Shown here: positions 27,746 to 36,287 of the stretch, piece by piece
Numbering within the stretch: the stretch's first letter is position 1
Layout of the letters: every line of letters begins with the position of its first letter
Assembly: GCF_000306785.1 (NCBI RefSeq)
Contig: NC_017955.1
Span: 1,736,001-1,800,000, forward strand
Length of the DNA stretch: 64,000 nt
Source: Modestobacter italicus
GTDB taxonomy: Bacteria > Actinomycetota > Actinomycetes > Mycobacteriales > Geodermatophilaceae
Direction of reading: 5' to 3'
The notes under the pieces: generated by a model
What the model was told of the DNA's origin: nothing
The model's input: only the letters and a program-made list of their open reading frames with translations
Database searches by the model: none
Translations under genes and position numbers: made by a program

Positions 27746-28399
27746 TCAGGCCGGCGGCCGCCATGGCTCGTCGGTGTGCGACAGCCAGACCAGCTCGGGC
27801 TCCATCGCGCGCACCAGCCGCTGGCCCTCGTCGCGCGGCTCGTCGAGCTCGCCGAACCAGACCGCCATGTCACCGCCGATGACGGCGGGCCGCCCGCCTG
27901 TCTCGACGACGACCACCTGCGAGCCCGCCGTGTGGCCGGGCGCCGGGACCAGCCGGACCCCCGGCAGCAGCTCGTGCTCGCCGTCGACCGGCACGTACTG
28001 CACGCCAGGCGCCTCGACCCACGCGCGGATCGTGTAGTCCTCCAGGCTGCGCGCGTCGTCGAGCTCGCGGCGCTGCACGTAGACGGGCTTGCCGGCGAAC
28101 AGGTGGTTGCCGCCGCAGTGGTCGAAGTGCAGGTGCGTGTTGACGACGAGGTCGATGCCAGCCAGGTCGAAGTCGGCCTGCTCGCTCAGCGGGACCAGCC
28201 GCGGGTCCAGGTCCGCCCCCGCCGGGTGCAGCTCGGTCATGCCGGTGTCGACGAGCACCCGCCCGTCCGGGTGGTCGATGACGTGCACGTAGACCGGCAT
28301 CAGCTCGCCCTCGGCGACCAGGTGCGCCACGAGGACCGGCGTGATGGTCGGGGTCGGCATCCCGCGTGTCGCTTCCTCACCCTGCACTGGTGTGGCCAT
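27746..28399 (-). CDS. Metallo-beta-lactamase fold hydrolase, lactonase-like
   Basis: 217 residues with the metal-binding motif THLHFDHCGG, the later His in PAPGHTAGSQ, an Asp in IGGDMAVW and a final His in WLSHTDEP. The pattern and length match N-acyl-homoserine-lactonase-like and related quorum-quenching hydrolases, but substrate cannot be assigned. ATG at 28399 has GAGGGAG just before it; an in-frame ATG at 28360 is an alternative. Confidence 0.9.
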   Translation of the reverse strand: MATPVQGEEATRGMPTPTITPVLVAHLVAEGELMPVYVHVIDHPDGRVLVDTGMTELHPAGADLDPRLVPLSEQADFDLAGIDLVVNTHLHFDHCGGNHLFAGKPVYVQRRELDDARSLEDYTIRAWVEAPGVQYVPVDGEHELLPGVRLVPAPGHTAGSQVVVVETGGRPAVIGGDMAVWFGELDEPRDEGQRLVRAMEPELVWLSHTDEPWRPPA

Positions 28400-28465
28400 G
28401 CTCCCTCGTTCCCCTGGACGTCGATGGGCGGTTCTCAGCGCTACGACTGCGGAGCTGCAGAGAAC

Positions 28466-29302
28466 TCATCGGCGCACGCGCGCGGAGGCGCCGACGACGA
28501 GCGGGTTCAGCAGCACCGCGTCCTGCGCGGCCGCCTGCGCCCGCAACCGCTGCTCGAAGGTGTCGGGCCCGATCTCGGCTGCCGTCGCGACGCCGGTCCG
28601 CTCGATCACCGGCAGCAGGCTCGTGAGGTCGCCGGCGACGATCGACCAGCCGACGGCGTCGCCGCCCCGCTCGGCCGGGGCGGCGGAGGTGAGCACCGGG
28701 TCGGGCAGCCCAGCCGCGGCGAAGACCGCGGCCAGCCGCAGGGCCATGTCGACCGGCCGGCCGGCCCGCCGCAACGTCTCGAGGAGCCACCCGAGGTACG
28801 CCGTCAGCAGGGGCAGCTCCGGCAGCGCGCCGCGGGTGGTCAGCGCGACGTCGGCGAAGGCGACGATCCCGCCCGGCCGCACCAGCTCCGCGGCTCGAAC
28901 GACCGCGGCGACCGGGTCGGGCAGGTGCATCAGGATGAACCGGCCGACGATGGCGTCCAGCGGCTCGGCCGGCGCCCAGTTGAGCACGTCGCCCTGCTCG
29001 AAGGTGACCGTCGCCAGCTGCTCGTCCGCCGCCCGGCGGCGGGCCCGCTCGAGCGGTCGGACGGCGTCGTCCACCCCCACCACCGAGCCGGTCGGCCCGA
29101 CCCGCCGCGCGGCAGCAAGTGCGACGTCGCCGGGGCCGCACCCCAGGTCGGCCACCCGCATCCCGGGCCGCACCCCGGCGGCGTCCAGCCAGGCGCCGGT
29201 CAGCGGGCCGTACACCCGGGAGATGGCGGCCAGCCGGGCCATCTCCGGATCGGTCGAGCCGAGGACGTACTCGGAGGCGGGGTCGACAGCGTCGTCGTCC
29301 AT
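28466..29302 (-). CDS. SAM-dependent methyltransferase
   Basis: 278 residues of the class I Rossmann type. The cofactor motif VADLGCGPGDVALAAARRVG is near residue 50, followed by VVGVDDAVRPLERA (acidic end of beta-2), FEQGDVLNW and LVRPGGIVAFADVA. The C-terminal half carries the substrate-binding insert (PLLTAYLGWLLETLRRAGR). The family is UbiE/COQ5-like, and the substrate is unknown. Transcribed in the same direction as its neighbours but separated from them by gaps. Confidence 0.9.
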   Translation of the reverse strand: MDDDAVDPASEYVLGSTDPEMARLAAISRVYGPLTGAWLDAAGVRPGMRVADLGCGPGDVALAAARRVGPTGSVVGVDDAVRPLERARRRAADEQLATVTFEQGDVLNWAPAEPLDAIVGRFILMHLPDPVAAVVRAAELVRPGGIVAFADVALTTRGALPELPLLTAYLGWLLETLRRAGRPVDMALRLAAVFAAAGLPDPVLTSAAPAERGGDAVGWSIVAGDLTSLLPVIERTGVATAAEIGPDTFEQRLRAQAAAQDAVLLNPLVVGASARVRR

Positions 29303-29360
29303 GCCGGTCCATGCTGGCCCGGCCGGGCAGCCACGTCACCCCTCCGGTGCGCGGGCTCCG

Positions 29361-30689
29361 TCACGGCTCCACGAGGTAATTCTGCCACGTACCGGGGACG
29401 CCCTTCAGCTGCGCGGCACCCCGCTCCCGGAACCGGAGCCCGGAGCCCGCCACCAGGTCCTTCACCGTGCTGGACGTGAGCACCTCCCCGGGGCCGGCCT
29501 CGGCCGCGATGCGCGCGCCGATGTGGACGGCGATGCCGCGCACCGTGCCGTCGACCAGCTCGACCTCGCCGGTGTGCACCCCGGCGCGCGTGGCGAGCCC
29601 CAGTGCGCGCACCGCCTCGGCGACCGCGCAGGCGCAGCGCACCGCCCGTGCCGGACCGTCGAACGTCGCGAAGAAGCCGTCTCCTGCCGTGTCGACCTCC
29701 AGGCCCCCGAAGCGGTCCAGCTCCCGCCGGACCACGGCGTTGTGCTTCTCCAGCAGCTCGTGCCAGGCCCGGTCGCCGAGCTCAGCCGCCTTCTCCGTGG
29801 AGCCGACGATGTCGGTGAACAGCACGGTGGCGAGCCTGCGGTCCGGGTCCGGCCCGCGGCGGACCCCGGTCAGGAAGACCTCGACCTCGTCGAGCAGCCC
29901 GTCCACGTCGCCCAGCCAGGGCAGGTGGTCGTCGCCCGGCAGCTCGACGTACCGGGCGTGCGGGATCTGGTCGGCGATCCAGCGCGACTCCTCGGCGCTC
30001 ACCCCGTGGTCGTCCCGCCGGCAGAGCACCAACGTCGGCGCGGTGAGCGCCGGCAGCAGCGAGCGCGTGTCGATCTCGGTGTTCATCCGGTTGAGCGCCA
30101 CCGCGGCGCCGGGGCTCGCTCTGCGGCGGAAGAACGTCGCGATCCGGCGCATCAACGCCGGGTCACCGACCGCACCGGGCGCGAGGTCGGCCAGCCCCAT
30201 GTCACCGGACCACTCCCGCTCCAGCATCACGCGCTCCTGCTCGCGCTCCTCCGGCGTCGGCGCCCAGGGGTAGTCGGGGCTCCAGACGCGCTTGACGAAG
30301 GTCGCCGCCAGGACCAGGGCGCGGACGCGCTCGGGGTAGGTGGCGGCGAACAGGATGCTGAGGTTGCCGCCCTCGGAGGCGCCGAGGATCGCCGCGGTCG
30401 TCGAGCCGGCCGCCTCCAGGACCGCCCGGACGTCGTCCATCCGCTGGTCGAGGTCCGGCAGGTTCTCGATCGGGACCGCGTCGGAGAGCCCCGTGCCGCG
30501 CTTGTCGAACAGGATCAGCCGGGAGAACGAGGCCAGCCGGGTGAGGAACCGCGCGTACTCCGGGACCTCCCAGCTCATCTCGAGGTTGGAGACCCAGCCG
30601 GGCACCCAGAGGAGGTCGAACGGCCCCGTGCCGACCACCTGGTAGGCGATGTTGACGCCGCCGCTCCGCGCGTAGCGGGTCGTCGGCAT
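29361..30689 (-). CDS. Alpha/beta-hydrolase fused to a class III nucleotidyl cyclase
   Basis: 442 residues in two parts. Residues 1-260 are an alpha/beta hydrolase (IAYQVVGTGPFDLLWVPGW, DKRGTGLSD, nucleophile elbow ILGASEGGN, possible acid in CRRDDHG, His in LPGDDHLPWLGD). Residues about 270-440 are a class III cyclase with metal-binding Asp residues in VLFTDIVGSTEKAAELGDRA and DTAGDGFFATFDGPARAV, and the downstream GVHTGEVEL and GIAVHIGARIA. It probably makes cAMP under control of a small molecule bound or cleaved by the hydrolase part. Such fusions are known in actinobacteria. ATG at 30689 starts the family sequence. Confidence 0.92.
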   Translation of the reverse strand: MPTTRYARSGGVNIAYQVVGTGPFDLLWVPGWVSNLEMSWEVPEYARFLTRLASFSRLILFDKRGTGLSDAVPIENLPDLDQRMDDVRAVLEAAGSTTAAILGASEGGNLSILFAATYPERVRALVLAATFVKRVWSPDYPWAPTPEEREQERVMLEREWSGDMGLADLAPGAVGDPALMRRIATFFRRRASPGAAVALNRMNTEIDTRSLLPALTAPTLVLCRRDDHGVSAEESRWIADQIPHARYVELPGDDHLPWLGDVDGLLDEVEVFLTGVRRGPDPDRRLATVLFTDIVGSTEKAAELGDRAWHELLEKHNAVVRRELDRFGGLEVDTAGDGFFATFDGPARAVRCACAVAEAVRALGLATRAGVHTGEVELVDGTVRGIAVHIGARIAAEAGPGEVLTSSTVKDLVAGSGLRFRERGAAQLKGVPGTWQNYLVEP

Positions 30690-30737
30690 CGTCACGGCTC
30701 CACTGTGCTCGGCCCCGTCCGGACCGACAAGCACCGT

Positions 30738-31400
30738 TCAGCCCTCCAGCAGACCCGCCTCGTGGGCGAGGATCGCCGCCTGGGTGCGGTTGGTCAGGTC
30801 GAGCTTGGTGAGCAGCCGGGAGACGTAGGTCTTCACCGTCGCCTCGCTCACGATCAGCCGCCGGGCGAGGTCGGCGTTCGACTCACCCGTGCCGAGCAGC
30901 CGCAGCACCTCCTGCTCGCGGTCGGACAGGGTCGCCACCCGCTGCAGCGCCGCAGCCCGGCGCGGGGCGGCTCGACGGTCGACGTAGGAGTCGATCAGCG
31001 TGGCGGTGACGGCGGGGGAGAGGGTGGCCGTGCCGTCGGCGACCGCCCGCACCGCCGAGGCGATCTCCCGCGGCGGGGTGTCCTTGAGCAGGAAGCCGGC
31101 GGCGCCCGCCGCCAGGGCCGCGTACACGTACTCGTCGACGTGGAAGGTCGTCAGGACGGCGACCTGCGGCGGGTCGGGCAGCGCGAGGATCGCGCGCGTC
31201 GCGGCCAGCCCGTCCATCCCCGGCATCCGGATGTCGGTCAGCACGACGTCCGGGCGCAGCTCGCGGGCGGCCGCGACCCCTGCCGCGCCGTCCCCCGCCT
31301 CGCCGACGACCTCGAACCCGCCGACGGACTCGAGCACCGTCCGCAGGCCGAACCGCACGAGCTCCTCGTCGTCGACCAGCAGCACCCGGATCGCGCTCAC
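30738..31400 (-). CDS. Response regulator, NarL/LuxR family
   Basis: 220-residue partner of the kinase at 31397. The receiver domain begins IRVLLVDDEELVRFGLRTVL, with the phospho-acceptor Asp in VVLTDIRMPGMDG and the conserved Lys in FLLKDTPPRE. The helix-turn-helix contains LSDREQEVLRLLGTGESN and VSEATVKTYVSRLLTKL. Its start overlaps the kinase stop by four bases. It probably controls the divergent ABC exporter at 32733. Confidence 0.95.
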   Translation of the reverse strand: MSAIRVLLVDDEELVRFGLRTVLESVGGFEVVGEAGDGAAGVAAARELRPDVVLTDIRMPGMDGLAATRAILALPDPPQVAVLTTFHVDEYVYAALAAGAAGFLLKDTPPREIASAVRAVADGTATLSPAVTATLIDSYVDRRAAPRRAAALQRVATLSDREQEVLRLLGTGESNADLARRLIVSEATVKTYVSRLLTKLDLTNRTQAAILAHEAGLLEG

Positions 31401-32542
31401 GTCGGCAGCACCGCCTCGACCTCGAACCCGCCGTCCAGTCGTGGGCCGGTGGTCAGCCGGCCGCCCAGGGTGCGCACCCGCTCACCCAACCCCACCAATC
31501 CGTAGCCGCCGCTCGGCGCGCCGTCCGCCGGCGCGGGCGGGGGACCGTTGGTGACGCGGACGACCAGCTCGCCCTGCCGCCGCTCGACGCACACCCGCAC
31601 CGCCGCACCGGGGGCGTGCTTGCCGGCGTTCGTCAGCGACTCCTGGACGATCCGGTACGCCGCCCGGTCGGCGACCGGGTCGACGGCGGCGGCACCCTCG
31701 GGCGGGCCGGTCAGCTCCACCACCATCCCGGCGTCCCGGGACTGGGCGACCAGCGTCGGCAGGTCGGCCACCCCCGGCTGCGGGCCCAGCGGCGCGGCCT
31801 CGTCGCCGTCCTCGGCGCGCAGGACGCCGACCATCTGGCGCAGCTCGTCGAGCGCCTGCCGGCCGGCCGTCTGCACCTGCCCGGCCAGCTGCTGGACGCG
31901 GTCCTGGTCGGCTGCGGCCATCTCGATGGCACCGGCCTGCAGGACCATGAGGCTCACCCGGTGGCCGACGGCGTCGTGCATCTCCCGGGCGATGCGGGTC
32001 CGCTCGGTGAGGACGGCGTCGCGGGCCAGCAGCTCGCGCTCGGCCTCCGCCTTCTCGGCACGGTCGCGCAGCGCAGCCAGCAGCAGGGCGCGGGTGCGCA
32101 CGTACACCCCGACCGCGCCGGGCAGCAGCACCAGCACCGCGCCGCCGAGCCACCGGCTGACCTGCTCACCGGCCTCGCCGCCGGCCCACGGCTGGGCGAC
32201 CACGACCGTCCCGGCCACCGCCGCGACGCACCGGACCGGCCAGCGCCCGTCGTACCGGCCCACCGCGTAGGACAGCGGCGTCAGGGCGCCGTTGATCGCC
32301 GGGGAGAGCACCGACAGGACGGCGCTGAGCAGGAACGGCAGGAACGGGGCCCGACGGCGCAACGTGAGCAGCAGGAGGAAGGTGACGGCGGTCAGCGCGG
32401 CGAACACGGCCACCGACACCGGCCCGCGGTCGCCCGTCGCGGCGCCCGCGCTGACCGCTCCCGTGCTCAGCACCGCGATGGCGACCTCGAGCACCACCCC
32501 GCGCGTGCGGAGACCCGGCCAGATGCGCGCCCGGAGCCCCAT
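31397..32542 (-). CDS. Membrane sensor histidine kinase (HisKA_3 type)
   Basis: 381 residues. The N-terminal half has five or so membrane helices (about 15-160) with little outside loop, as in DesK-like intramembrane sensors. The phospho-acceptor His lies in ARIAREMHDAVGHRVS (ERTRIAREMHDAVGHRV), and the ATPase domain shows ESLTNAGKHAPGA and GYGLVGLGERV. ATG at 32542 is the start that precedes the first helix. It is divergent from the ABC genes, a classic arrangement for a kinase that controls or senses through a drug or peptide exporter. Confidence 0.93.
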   Translation of the reverse strand: MGLRARIWPGLRTRGVVLEVAIAVLSTGAVSAGAATGDRGPVSVAVFAALTAVTFLLLLTLRRRAPFLPFLLSAVLSVLSPAINGALTPLSYAVGRYDGRWPVRCVAAVAGTVVVAQPWAGGEAGEQVSRWLGGAVLVLLPGAVGVYVRTRALLLAALRDRAEKAEAERELLARDAVLTERTRIAREMHDAVGHRVSLMVLQAGAIEMAAADQDRVQQLAGQVQTAGRQALDELRQMVGVLRAEDGDEAAPLGPQPGVADLPTLVAQSRDAGMVVELTGPPEGAAAVDPVADRAAYRIVQESLTNAGKHAPGAAVRVCVERRQGELVVRVTNGPPPAPADGAPSGGYGLVGLGERVRTLGGRLTTGPRLDGGFEVEAVLPT

Positions 32543-32732
32543 GCGCGGAGCGTATGTCGGCCGCGGCGCCACCCGGGTCGGCCGATCGGCTCGACACCGA
32601 TCGACCTTCGGATGACAGCCGCCCACCGATGTGCGACCGGATGTCTGGTCCTCCGGGCGACGCGGCCGCCGCCCCCTCCGCGACAGGGTCTCCCCAGCGA
32701 CCGGAGAGGCCGGTCGAGCCGCGGAGGACCTC

Positions 32733-33605
32733 ATGATCACAGTCAGCGGACTGACCAAGCAGTACGGCGGGCGCACCGTCGTCGACGACGTCTCGTTCGC
32801 CCTCGAGCCCGGCACGGTGACCGGGTTCCTCGGGCCCAACGGCGCCGGGAAGACGACGACGATGCGCATGCTCGCCGGTCTGGTGCCGCCCACGTCCGGC
32901 TCGGCCCTGGTGGACGGGCGGCCCTACGCGGCCCTGCCCAACCCGGGCGCCGTGATGGGCACGCTGCTGGACGCCGCCGCCGTCCACCCCGGCCGGACCG
33001 GCCGCACCCACCTGCGGCTGATCGCGGACGCGCTCGGTGTGCCCGCCGCCCGGGTCGACGAGGTCCTCGAGCTGGTCGACCTGACGTCGGCCGGGCACCG
33101 GCGGATCAAGGGCTACTCCCTCGGCATGCGGCAGCGGCTGGGCATCGCCGCCGCACTGCTGGCCGACCCGCCGGTGCTGGTGTTCGACGAGCCGGCCAAC
33201 GGGCTGGACCCGGAGGGCATCCGCTGGATGCGCTCCCTGCTGCGCGACCACGCCGCCCGGGGCGGCACGGTGCTGCTGTCCAGCCACCTGCTCGGCGAGG
33301 TCGAGCACACCGTCGACCGGCTGCTGGTCATCGGCGGCGGCCGGATCGTGGCCGACGGGCCGGTGGCCTCGCTGCTGGGCACCGACGGCGTCTCCGTCCG
33401 CGCCGCGGACGCCGGCGCCCTCGCCGGCGCGCTTTCCGCCGCGGGCTTCGCGGTGGCGCACGGAGCCGACGGTGCGCTGGTCGTCTCCGGTGCCTCGCCG
33501 GCCGACGTCGGGGCCGTCGCGGCCGCCGGCGGTCACGCGCTCACCGACCTCCGGCCGCTGCAGCGCGGCCTGGAGGACGTCTTCTTCTCCCTCACCGCCG
33601 CCTGA
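32733..33605 (+). CDS. ABC exporter ATP-binding protein
   Basis: 290-residue ATPase: Walker A GPNGAGKTTT, signature region YSLGMRQRLGIAAAL, Walker B VLVFDEPANGLDPEG and the switch His in LLSSHLLGE. The C-terminal 70 residues are the extension seen in ABC-2 exporters (NatA/CcmA type). ATG at 32733 has GGAGGACC upstream. It pairs with the permease at 33638 and may move drugs, peptides or lipids. Confidence 0.95.
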   Translation: MITVSGLTKQYGGRTVVDDVSFALEPGTVTGFLGPNGAGKTTTMRMLAGLVPPTSGSALVDGRPYAALPNPGAVMGTLLDAAAVHPGRTGRTHLRLIADALGVPAARVDEVLELVDLTSAGHRRIKGYSLGMRQRLGIAAALLADPPVLVFDEPANGLDPEGIRWMRSLLRDHAARGGTVLLSSHLLGEVEHTVDRLLVIGGGRIVADGPVASLLGTDGVSVRAADAGALAGALSAAGFAVAHGADGALVVSGASPADVGAVAAAGGHALTDLRPLQRGLEDVFFSLTAA

Positions 33606-33637
33606 GCTCCTCCCCACCCCCACCCTCGGAGATCCCC

Positions 33638-34393
33638 ATGACCACCGCCGTCCTCCCCACCTCCCGTCCCGTCGTCGCCCGCCGGTCGAGCGCCTCGCTG
33701 CCCGCCCAGGTCGGGTTGGAGGTCCGCAAGTCGCTGTCCACCCGGTCCGGCGTCGCGCTGGTCGCCGCCGCGGCGCTGCTCGCCCCCGCCGCGATGTCGG
33801 TGGCGGTCGCCTCCTCCGCCGGGCCGCTCAGCTCACCGACCGGCCCCGTGGTGGTGACCGGCATGCTGTCGGTGCTGGTCCTGCTCGCGCTCGGGGTGCT
33901 GTCCACGGCTGGTGAGTGGACCCACGGCAGCGTGCAGACCACCTACCTGCTCGAGCCCCGCCGGTCCCGCGTCCTGGTGGCCAAGGCCCTGGCGGTGGCC
34001 GCGGTCGGGGCCGTCGTGGCGGCGGTCGCCGCGGCGCTGGCGACCGGGGTGCTGGCGCTGTTCGGGCCGTCGGTGCCGTTCGACGGCGTCGGGCGGGCGC
34101 TGCTCGTGGTGGGCATCGCCGGTGCGGTGTTCGCGCTCATCGGCGCCGGGGTCGGCGCGGCGCTCGGCAACACCCCGGGCGCGCTGACCGGCGTCTACCT
34201 GCTCAACCTCGGCGTCCTGCCGCTGCTGCAGACGTTCCAGCCGGCGCTGGCCGACGACGTCGACCCGGGCAACGCGGTGCTCGACCTGGCGCAGGCCGAC
34301 GACCAGGCGCACGCGGTCACCGTCCTGGTCGTCTGGGTGGCGGTCGCCCTGGTCGCCGGCGCGGCGATGACCCGCCGCCGCGCGGTCCAGTAG
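33638..34393 (+). CDS. ABC-2 type exporter permease
   Basis: 251 residues with about six hydrophobic helices (first near 40-58, last near 226-243). It starts with a cytoplasmic LEVRKSLSTRSG segment typical of ABC-2 permeases and contains the EWTHGSVQTTYLLEPRR cytoplasmic loop. It follows the ATPase gene by 32 bases. A strong terminator lies after its stop. Confidence 0.92.
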   Translation: MTTAVLPTSRPVVARRSSASLPAQVGLEVRKSLSTRSGVALVAAAALLAPAAMSVAVASSAGPLSSPTGPVVVTGMLSVLVLLALGVLSTAGEWTHGSVQTTYLLEPRRSRVLVAKALAVAAVGAVVAAVAAALATGVLALFGPSVPFDGVGRALLVVGIAGAVFALIGAGVGAALGNTPGALTGVYLLNLGVLPLLQTFQPALADDVDPGNAVLDLAQADDQAHAVTVLVVWVAVALVAGAAMTRRRAVQ

Positions 34394-34411
34394 CCGCCGG
34401 GACCCCTCCGC

Positions 34412-34450
34412 GCCGAGCGCCTTCTCGATCCGGTCGAGAGGGCGCTCGGC
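34412..34450 (+). terminator. Terminator after the ABC exporter
   Basis: GCCGAGCGCC-T-TCTCGA and TCGAGA-G-GGCGCTCGGC fold into a hairpin of about 16 bp with a 5-base loop (TCCGG), 18 bases after the stop. There is no T tract. Confidence 0.72.
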
Positions 34451-34498
34451 ACGTCCACATGACGAGCCCGTCGTCCCCGCCGCGCCTACGCTCCTGGC

Positions 34499-35485
34499 AT
34501 GGCGTCCAACCGCAGGCCGCTGGACGACCTCCGCGAGACCGTCGGTCGGCTGGGCGACCAGCTGCCCCGGCCCGGTCTGCGCGGCGTCGACGACCTGATG
34601 AGCGACCTCTTCGGCGGCCGCCCCGGGCCGGCCCGGCCGCTCCCGGTGATCGAGGCGGAGCTCGACGGGCTCATCGGGCTGGAGGTGGTGAAGGAGCAGG
34701 TCCAGGCGCTCGTCGCCTTCCTGCAGGTGCAGGCCCGCCGCAAGGCGCACGGCCTGCCCGAGGCGGCGACGTCCCAGCACCTGGTGTTCCTCGGGAACCC
34801 GGGCACGGGCAAGACCACGGTGGCGCGGCTGCTGGCCGAGATGTACCGGGCGGTCGGCCTGCTGCAGAAGGGCCACCTGGTGGAGGTCGACCGGGCGGCC
34901 CTGGTCGGGCAGTACGTCGGTGCGACCGCGATCAAGACCGACCGCGTGGTCCGCCGGGCGCTCGACGGCGTCCTGTTCATCGACGAGGCCTACTCGCTGT
35001 CCCCGGAGGGCGACGGCCGGCTGGACTTCGGGCCCGAGGCGATCGAGGTCCTGCTCAAGCGCATGGAGGACCACCGCCACCGCCTCGTGGTGATCGTGGC
35101 CGGCTACCCCCGGCTGATGGAGGCGTTCCTGGCCTCCAACCCGGGCCTCCGCTCGCGGTTCGCCCGCGAGATCAGGTTCCCCGACTACTCGACCGACGAG
35201 CTCGAGGCCATCTTCTCCGGCGTCGTGGCCCAGCACGAGTACGTGCTGGAGCCCGGCGCCGAGGTGACGCTCCGCCGCACCCTCCGAGGGCTGACGTCGG
35301 ACCAGGAGTCGGGCAACGCGCGCTTCGTCCGCACCCTGTTCGAGCAGGCGCTCAACCGCCAGGCGCTGCGGCTGACCCGCGGCGAGGGCCGCAGCGTCGA
35401 CGCCCTGGACCGGGCCGACGTCTCGACCCTCACCGCGAGCGACATCGCCGAGGCCGCCCGCGCGCTGGGCGAGCAGTCCACCTGA
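34499..35485 (+). CDS. AAA ATPase of the CbbX/EccA family
   Basis: 328 residues. A short N-terminal helical part is followed by an AAA+ core with Walker [19 protein letters not shown], Walker [11 protein letters not shown], sensor 1 VIVAGYP and the arginine-finger region [12 protein letters not shown]. The family includes Rubisco-activase-like CbbX and the type VII secretion EccA proteins; neither Rubisco nor esx genes are in the window, so the client is unknown. TACGCT six bases before the ATG indicates a leaderless transcript. Confidence 0.9.
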   Translation: MASNRRPLDDLRETVGRLGDQLPRPGLRGVDDLMSDLFGGRPGPARPLPVIEAELDGLIGLEVVKEQVQALVAFLQVQARRKAHGLPEAATSQHLVFLGNPGTGKTTVARLLAEMYRAVGLLQKGHLVEVDRAALVGQYVGATAIKTDRVVRRALDGVLFIDEAYSLSPEGDGRLDFGPEAIEVLLKRMEDHRHRLVVIVAGYPRLMEAFLASNPGLRSRFAREIRFPDYSTDELEAIFSGVVAQHEYVLEPGAEVTLRRTLRGLTSDQESGNARFVRTLFEQALNRQALRLTRGEGRSVDALDRADVSTLTASDIAEAARALGEQST

Positions 35486-35540
35486 GGGGCTCGACTCCCC
35501 GCGGGACGGCACTGATGGACACGACCCGTAGGAGCCAGCC

Positions 35541-36272
35541 GTGCCCGACGTCCAGGACCGAGTCCGACGGCGGTGGTACGCCGACTACCTGAGCCACCCG
35601 CGGCACGGGCCCCTCCCGGCGCTGCTGCTGGTGCTCACCGTCTTCACCGGTCTGGTGGACGCGGTCAGCATCCTGGCGCTGGGCCGGGTCTTCGTGGCCA
35701 ACATGACCGGCAACGTGGTGTTCATCGGCTTCGCCCTCGGTGGTGCGCCGGGCTTCTCCCTCCAGGCGTCGGTGGTCGCGCTGGTGGGCTTCCTCGCCGG
35801 CGCCGCGGTCGGCGGCCTGCTGGTCACCCGCCACCGGCAGCACCGCGGCGTGCTGCTGCGCGACGCGGTCGCCGCGGAGCTGGTCCTCCTGGTCGCCGGC
35901 ACGGTCGTCCTGGCCCTCGGCGACCAGCCGTACGGCGCGGTGCGGGTGGACGTCGTCGTGGGGTGCGCCGCGATCGCCCTCGGGCTGCAGAACGCGGCGG
36001 TGCGCGCGCTGGCGGTCCCGGACCTGACGACGACGGTGCTGACCATGACGCTCACCGGCATCGCCGCCGACGTCCGCACGAAGGACTACCGCACCGCACT
36101 GCGGCGTCTCGCCGCTGTGGTCGCGATGCTCGGCGGCGCCGTGGTGGGCACGCTGCTGGTGTTCGGCCCCGGACCGGCGACCGCCCTGGCCGTGGCGTGC
36201 GTCCCGGTGGCCGTCGTCCTCGTCGGGATCTCCCGGGCGGCTCGGGGCACGGCGGGCTGGCACGCCCCGTGA
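35541..36272 (+). CDS. YoaK-family (DUF1275) membrane protein
   Basis: 243 residues with about six membrane helices and the DUF1275 signature FTGLVDAVSILALGRVF, then MTGNVVFIGFAL, then GLQNAAVRALAVPDLTTTVLT and MTLTG. The family is thought to be transporters, with substrate unknown. GTG at 35541 has AGGAG eight bases upstream, deciding the start. Convergent with the MFS gene, 15 bases away. Confidence 0.92.
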   Translation: MPDVQDRVRRRWYADYLSHPRHGPLPALLLVLTVFTGLVDAVSILALGRVFVANMTGNVVFIGFALGGAPGFSLQASVVALVGFLAGAAVGGLLVTRHRQHRGVLLRDAVAAELVLLVAGTVVLALGDQPYGAVRVDVVVGCAAIALGLQNAAVRALAVPDLTTTVLTMTLTGIAADVRTKDYRTALRRLAAVVAMLGGAVVGTLLVFGPGPATALAVACVPVAVVLVGISRAARGTAGWHAP

Positions 36273-36287
36273 CCCGAGCCGCCCTGC

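Noticed and set aside
28341-31505. Open frame of more than 1000 codons on the plus strand
   Set aside because: A shadow of four well-supported minus-strand genes (lactonase-like, methyltransferase, hydrolase-cyclase, response regulator); the sequence is Arg/Ser/Pro-rich without domains.
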